A stretch of 64,000 nucleotides of DNA, taken from positions 171,682-235,681 of the IMG/VR virus record IMGVR_UViG_3300009108_000751, one strand, 5' to 3'. This stretch comes from a virus. This document shows, piece by piece, positions 60,221 through 64,000 of this stretch. The number at the start of each line of letters is the position of its first letter. The stretch's first letter is position 1. Under the pieces are notes generated by a model, which ran no database searches, had not been told where the DNA came from, and saw nothing but the letters and a program-made list of their open reading frames with translations. The position numbers and the translations under genes were made by a program.

Positions 60221-61498
60221 TCCCTCTTCGGGCGTTTCCCCACCAATACAGATATTAAGGAAGATCCTGCGCAGGGATTCGAACACCACCTCAGTTGTGG
60301 GATGATCTTCCAGCGCGTGGAAGTTGGCTTCCACACGAGTTATAGTATCGAATGCCCACAAGAACGCCCGTTCATTGTAGACGTGCACGATGAACGGCGA
60401 CGCTTCAATAATCTGTGCAACATCTGCCTCGCTAGTAGGCGGAACCTCAAAGGATTGTCCAGTCTCATCAGTCATAAGAATGATGACCTTGTTGGAATCT
60501 TGTCTATAGGTAAATCCGAAATCATTCCTTGCTACCCATGCGATGGCATCCCAGCTTGGTTCCTGTCCGCTGGTCGAACCCTCGGCAATACGCTTGGCTT
60601 CGTGTAGATGTTCAAGGAACTCATCTCGATCCACAAGATCAGTAACAACGCGCATGGTTCCGTTCATGTAATCTATGCCAGGTTCTCTTTTGTGCCCGAT
60701 CACCACCAAGCCAAACCTGAAGTTCCGGGTGATCTCATCTTCTAGCAGCGGGGCGATCCCATAGATAGTTCTTTCAATCTCAGCGCGGAAGGATCCTGAG
60801 ACGTCGATCACGAACACAACATCTACGTTTGAGGTGTCAAAACCTTCATCGATCTCACCGTCACAGTCGTTATCCTTGCCGTCGCAAAGCTCGGGAGCGG
60901 GTAGCACCTGCCCGATGCATTCCGACTGCATTGAGCCATCCACGCAATAACGAATACCGGGTTTACACTCACCTACTAGAATAGTTTCTTGGGCAGCATC
61001 GTAGCAGACTTCCATCGTGGCGTTAGGTAGCTGGTCATCGACCACTCCGTTGCAGTCATTGTCAATACTGTCGCAAACTTCGCCGACCGGACCAACGTGG
61101 CCTTCACATCTGAGATATCCCTCTTCGCACATCCAAACACCGGGGGTGCAGATACCAACTCCATAGTTGATGTTTTCCTGCATACCGCAGAGCTGGTTCT
61201 TCTCTGGGAACTCATCATCCACCCGACCGTTGCAATCATTGTCACGCCCGTCACAAACCTCAGTTTCAGGGCCTTGAGCACCGATGCACTCACCCCATCC
61301 ATCAAAGCTGCAGTGTTGTTGTCCGTAGGAGCAGATACCGTTTCGCACCTGGCTTGATAGATTTGGGTCTAGAGTATTGCCGTTCTCATCACAGTCTCTT
61401 ACTTCGCCCGGCGAGCATTCTAGCCTGACTAGCATTTCATCTTCGCAGCCCATGCCTGTCATTGTCGTACACAGCACGAAGAAAAGAAGGCGTTTCAC
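60209..61498 (-). CDS. Lipoprotein with MopE-type metal-binding repeats and a von Willebrand A domain
   Basis: A 429-residue protein from GTG 61498 (GGGAGGA upstream). MKRLLFFVLCTTMTGMGC is a lipoprotein signal. Three repeats of the type CDGRDNDCNGRVDDE lie at about residues 75-215; they are PF11617-like putative metal-binding repeats common in Myxococcota and related bacteria. A vWA domain follows, with MIDAS motif DVVFVIDVSGSF, used for protein adhesion. It probably sits on the infected cell's surface. Unusual for a phage and a strong host hint. Confidence 0.85.
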   Translation of the reverse strand: MKRLLFFVLCTTMTGMGCEDEMLVRLECSPGEVRDCDENGNTLDPNLSSQVRNGICSYGQQHCSFDGWGECIGAQGPETEVCDGRDNDCNGRVDDEFPEKNQLCGMQENINYGVGICTPGVWMCEEGYLRCEGHVGPVGEVCDSIDNDCNGVVDDQLPNATMEVCYDAAQETILVGECKPGIRYCVDGSMQSECIGQVLPAPELCDGKDNDCDGEIDEGFDTSNVDVVFVIDVSGSFRAEIERTIYGIAPLLEDEITRNFRFGLVVIGHKREPGIDYMNGTMRVVTDLVDRDEFLEHLHEAKRIAEGSTSGQEPSWDAIAWVARNDFGFTYRQDSNKVIILMTDETGQSFEVPPTSEADVAQIIEASPFIVHVYNERAFLWAFDTITRVEANFHALEDHPTTEVVFESLRRIFLNICIGGETPEEGSPP

Positions 61499-61962
61499 TT
61501 CGCATCCTCCCAGTTCCGATTCAGACACCTCTCTTTACTAGCGAAGAGAGGAACCGTTAACAACGTGCTGTCAAGCCACCTAAACCTGATATCTTGCACG
61601 GGGAAGGAAAAACCCTTGAGGCTTGCAGTCATCACCACGGGGAGTGACTGCTCTCTGTTGGAAAGCGTGTACGAGAGCATGGCAGTGTCGTCATGAACCT
61701 GTAGGACTGCTCTAATAGATCCGCCTTTTTGTGCCGAAGGCACACCTATGTGAACTTCAGCAAAACTACCGGGCACATTGGTAACGTCTTCAGTGACGTA
61801 AGCTATCCAGTCACAGCGCTTGTTTTTTCCGGGAATGTAGTAGGTAGTGTCACCCTTGAAGATGACGACAGGCTTAGGGTCCTGTGAAATGTAATATGTG
61901 GCGACGGCACCCACCAAGACGCCGAGCAGAAGAATGATCTTAGAGTATCTGTGCCGGAGCAT
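61495..61962 (-). CDS. Membrane-anchored exported protein
   Basis: A 155-residue protein with an N-terminal anchor (IILLLGVLVGAVATYYI) and a beta-rich periplasmic domain (PVVIFKGDTTYYIPG, SFAEVHIGVP). Two cysteines (KRCDW, ERCLN) may form a disulfide. GTGA overlap with the MopE-vWA gene and a one-base overlap with the gene before it indicate one operon. Family unknown. Confidence 0.65.
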   Translation of the reverse strand: MLRHRYSKIILLLGVLVGAVATYYISQDPKPVVIFKGDTTYYIPGKNKRCDWIAYVTEDVTNVPGSFAEVHIGVPSAQKGGSIRAVLQVHDDTAMLSYTLSNREQSLPVVMTASLKGFSFPVQDIRFRWLDSTLLTVPLFASKERCLNRNWEDAK

Positions 61963-62243
61963 TAATCCTCACTTGCCGGGAGCTCCACAGTGATGAAAGG
62001 CATCTTCTCTAACTTAACTCGAACTAGGTTGTCCACAGATATTGGTCCTATTTTCTGTAGAAAGACTTGATGTTTCGCCTTTGGCTTTTGCTGAACGACT
62101 GACCACTTCCCGTTGACAACCTGCCAAAGCTGTGGAAGCTTGACCATTTCGGGGGCTGTTGTAGTATCGTTTGCCATCGCCGTGGCACTCATCGAGAAAA
62201 CGACCAGGCCTGTTGCCAGTGCCTTCGTAAGTTTCGCGTACAT
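61962..62243 (-). CDS. Small secreted protein
   Basis: A 93-residue protein with a cleavable signal peptide (MYAKLTKALATGLVVFSMSATAMA) and a short mature domain (LPQLWQVVNGKWSVVQQ, LVRVKLEKMPFITVELP). It is the first gene of the minus-strand secreted operon. TAGGAG lies upstream with a CATATTTACT motif further back. Function unknown. Confidence 0.65.
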   Translation of the reverse strand: MYAKLTKALATGLVVFSMSATAMANDTTTAPEMVKLPQLWQVVNGKWSVVQQKPKAKHQVFLQKIGPISVDNLVRVKLEKMPFITVELPASED

Positions 62244-62278
62244 GCTTGTGAGCTCCTATCGCCTACGCGTGCCTGTAA

Positions 62279-62288
62279 GTAAATATGG
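62279..62288 (-). promoter_or_regulatory. ATATTTAT-type upstream motif
   Basis: On the minus strand CATATTTACT followed by TACAG lies about 45 bases before the secreted-operon start. On the plus strand CATACTTATT (62309-62318) precedes the divergent protease gene, so both directions carry the motif. Confidence 0.35.
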
Positions 62289-62325
62289 GCACGTAAGCTA
62301 TTCGACAACATACTTATTAACTGTG

Positions 62326-63171
62326 ATGATAAAAAACCTTTTTAAATACGGCATTGCATCAATCTTTTTACTCTCTGCAACAGGGTGTGCGTCTTCTTAT
62401 TACTCTTACAAGAAGGCAGCGACTCCTGTAGAGGAAAGCCTCCCCCGCAAGTCCTTCGCGATGATACAAAATTCCATTGAAATGGAAGCTTGCATAGAAA
62501 AAAATGGGACAAAAGAGAAAATATGTCACTCGGGTAAAGTGGGTACAACATCATCTGGAATGTTTGTCGCAAGGAGTGAGGTCGACGAAGGTGTTTCATA
62601 CGTTTTGACAGCAGGGCACTCGTGCGATACAAAGACCTTTCAAGAGAGGTTCACAAATACAGGCGTTACAACCAAGGTTCTTGGACACCAAATGTCAGTT
62701 GTCACTTATTACGGCAAAAAATACCCAGCAACTATTGTTAAGATCGAACGTCAATACGACATGTGCTTGTTACAGGTGCACGGAGTCATGAGGCACCCGA
62801 AGCCAATAAAGGTAGCCAAGGCTCCGCCTCGACTTGGGCAAAGGGTCTATAATCTCGCTGCACCTCTTGGTATTTTCTCACCCAAAGCTGTTCTTACTTT
62901 CGAGGGTTTGTTCGCAGGATACAACAGTAAAGGCTTCGGGCTTTTTACCTTGCCTACGAAGCCAGGATCTAGTGGATCTTCTATTGTCAACGCCAATGGT
63001 GAGATAGTTGGAATGATCTTCGCAGGTTTCAGGCAGATTGAAAATATCGCTATTACTTCTCCTCACGAAGCTATTCGAATCTTTATCAACAAGACTGTAG
63101 CCATCGGCGAGATGGCCTTGTTTAATGAAAAGAAGCTCGTTGAGCAGCGGATCATTGAGCTGATCAAGTAA
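62326..63171 (+). CDS. Second trypsin-like serine protease, lipoprotein
   Basis: A 281-residue protein from ATG 62326, chosen because it yields a proper lipoprotein signal (MIKNLFKYGIASIFLLSATGC). The protease domain has the catalytic His in VLTAGHSCD, Asp in QYDMCLLQV and Ser in KPGSSGSSIVN. It is only distantly like the protease at 40598. Extra cysteines suggest disulfides. It faces the divergent MopE-vWA operon and may act on the same envelope. Confidence 0.82.
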   Translation: MIKNLFKYGIASIFLLSATGCASSYYSYKKAATPVEESLPRKSFAMIQNSIEMEACIEKNGTKEKICHSGKVGTTSSGMFVARSEVDEGVSYVLTAGHSCDTKTFQERFTNTGVTTKVLGHQMSVVTYYGKKYPATIVKIERQYDMCLLQVHGVMRHPKPIKVAKAPPRLGQRVYNLAAPLGIFSPKAVLTFEGLFAGYNSKGFGLFTLPTKPGSSGSSIVNANGEIVGMIFAGFRQIENIAITSPHEAIRIFINKTVAIGEMALFNEKKLVEQRIIELIK

Positions 63172-63221
63172 GATACATTTCCCACATCAAAGATAGAATC
63201 AAGCATCTAAATGGATGCTGC

Positions 63222-63422
63222 ATGGAATCTGGATATAAGGCTGCCCTCCCTGGTGAGCTGATATTTTACCGGCCGATCTTGGAGATAATCCGAGAGGCGA
63301 GGACACCTGCTGTTGTAATCAGCGCTAAGCCGTGCACGATAGAACCATACAAACTACTTCTTGGCGGTAAAGTAATAAGCGCCATGCACCAAGAAGTCTG
63401 GGAGGTGGAAGATGGGATTTAG
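63222..63422 (+). CDS. GDLV-like small protein (divergent)
   Basis: A 66-residue protein: ALPGELIFYRPILEII, TPAVVISAKPC, YKLLLGGKVISAMHQEVWEVEDG. The strand order and 'lLlgGk.....vwev' end match the GDLV family, with GELI for GDLV. It overlaps the next gene by 11 bases. Confidence 0.52.
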   Translation: MESGYKAALPGELIFYRPILEIIREARTPAVVISAKPCTIEPYKLLLGGKVISAMHQEVWEVEDGI

Positions 63423-63780
63423 AGTAGTTAAATCGACGGGCAAAGAAGACAAGGTTAAAACCAATCGTCTCAAGCGTCAGTTGCGAAAATCCTGTGACAA
63501 GATCACGAAGACAATCACAGAAGAGGTTGCAAAGTTTCGTGAAGCGGCTAACCAAGAAGAGCTTGAAGATGCTTTCTGGATGCATGCTGCTCATCGTGCC
63601 ATGCTCTATATTTCTGCCAAGAACGAAGATAGTTTTCTAGCAGCTGAGCTCGGAGATCTTTTTGCCCTAGACGATTTTTCCTCTACTGAGCGGTTCAATA
63701 CAATCGTCGACATCGACCGCCTGGACAAGGCGAAAGAGAAAGAGCTGAAGAAGCTTAGGGCTAAAGAGGATAACCAGTGA
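63412..63780 (+). CDS. Hypothetical charged helical protein
   Basis: A 122-residue Lys/Glu-rich helical protein (KTNRLKRQLRKSCDKITKTI; C-terminal KAKEKELKKLRAKEDNQ). Four-base GTGA overlap with the next GDLV gene. No family recognised. Confidence 0.52.
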   Translation: MGFRVVKSTGKEDKVKTNRLKRQLRKSCDKITKTITEEVAKFREAANQEELEDAFWMHAAHRAMLYISAKNEDSFLAAELGDLFALDDFSSTERFNTIVDIDRLDKAKEKELKKLRAKEDNQ

Positions 63781-63992
63781 GGGGGCCAAAACCTGGTGAC
63801 CTGGTAGAGGTCTTGATCTACGAGCAAGGCCCAAACGATCCCGTTTGGAAGAGTGGTGTTCTGCTACCCTTCCCGCAACACACAGAATTTGACAACCTCC
63901 TCTGGGTGGAGGTGCTAATAGAAGGACAGAAAGTGATGACTTCACCAAAACAGGTGGAGATTATAAGGAGTAATGATGTCACAAGCGCTTAA
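63777..63992 (+). CDS. Small GDLV-family (SH3/KOW-like) protein
   Basis: A 71-residue protein from GTG 63777: MRGPKPGDLVEVLIYEQG, VWKSGVLLPFPQH and LLWVEVLIEGQKVMTSPKQVEII. Contains the typical 'wvevLieG' strand. Overlaps the gene that runs off the window. Confidence 0.65.
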   Translation: MRGPKPGDLVEVLIYEQGPNDPVWKSGVLLPFPQHTEFDNLLWVEVLIEGQKVMTSPKQVEIIRSNDVTSA

Positions 63993-64000
63993 AGAAGACG
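63976..64000 (+). CDS. Start of an unidentified gene (partial)
   Basis: ATG 63976 (or 63973) follows AAGGAG and opens MSQALKED before the window ends. Too short to identify. Confidence 0.5.

Overview
The window looks like part of a large (jumbo-class) tailed dsDNA bacteriophage genome, probably marine, rather than a bacterial chromosome. Genes are short and tightly packed on the + strand, many joined by ATGA, GTGA or TAATG overlaps. Lysis-type genes, phage-style DNA metabolism and a repeated virion-type N-terminal peptide are present, and no rRNA or ribosomal operon is seen. No terminase, portal or major capsid gene lies in this window. The host is inferred to be Gram-negative, perhaps a Myxococcota/Bdellovibrionota-like ('deltaproteobacterial') lineage. 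Reasons are five lipobox-bearing lipoproteins, spanin-like proteins, MopE-type Cys/Asp repeats, a PilX-like pilin and a type III secretion rod-like protein.

Region by region. 1-6.7 kb: NMN-adenylyltransferase-like gene, a complete DNA polymerase III alpha subunit, a P-loop kinase-like gene and a low-complexity lipoprotein closed by a strong terminator. 6.7-13.7 kb: sugar-nucleotide epimerase, two tagged proteins, IMPDH/GMP reductase-like enzyme, amidase endolysin, thymidine kinase, DHH phosphoesterase and dCMP deaminase. 13.8-24.9 kb: putative virion genes (superoxide-dismutase-like, acidic tagged proteins, pterin-dehydratase-like), a holin/spanin-like pair, an FtsZ/tubulin-like GTPase and a PD-(D/E)XK nuclease. 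24.9-40.5 kb: ClpB-like, flap nuclease, zincless Fpg/Nei, GroEL, eukaryotic-type phosphomannomutase, Nudix, an MBD4-like glycosylase, PEP synthase and FtsH, then a tRNA-Ser(GGA). 40.6-47.5 kb: secreted protease, PilX-like pilin, methyltransferase, then a dense array of very small genes dominated by a 'GDLV' beta-barrel-like family, with a Bfd-like [2Fe-2S] protein among them. 47.6-49.3 kb: a three-gene cassette resembling type III secretion rod and hydrophobic export substrates. 49.4-57 kb: more GDLV genes and a cluster of tagged proteins, including a three-part HAD / unknown / 2H-phosphoesterase polyprotein. 57-64 kb: thioredoxin-like lipoprotein, DnaJ, a site-2 metalloprotease, a minus-strand operon with a MopE-vWA lipoprotein, a second secreted protease and further GDLV genes.

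Themes. The phage carries a large proteostasis set (ClpB, GroEL, DnaJ, FtsH, M50 protease), base-excision repair and nucleotide supply, central-metabolism genes, and an unusual set of secreted proteins that may remodel the host envelope. Two systems look least described. One is an approximately 20-residue amphipathic tag repeated about 18 times, mostly at N-termini or domain borders and usually ending in x-E. The other is an expansion of about 21 tiny GDLV proteins. Two recurrent upstream DNA motifs (GTGTAA-17-TATAAT, and ATATTTAT 17-45 nt before start codons) may be two promoter classes.
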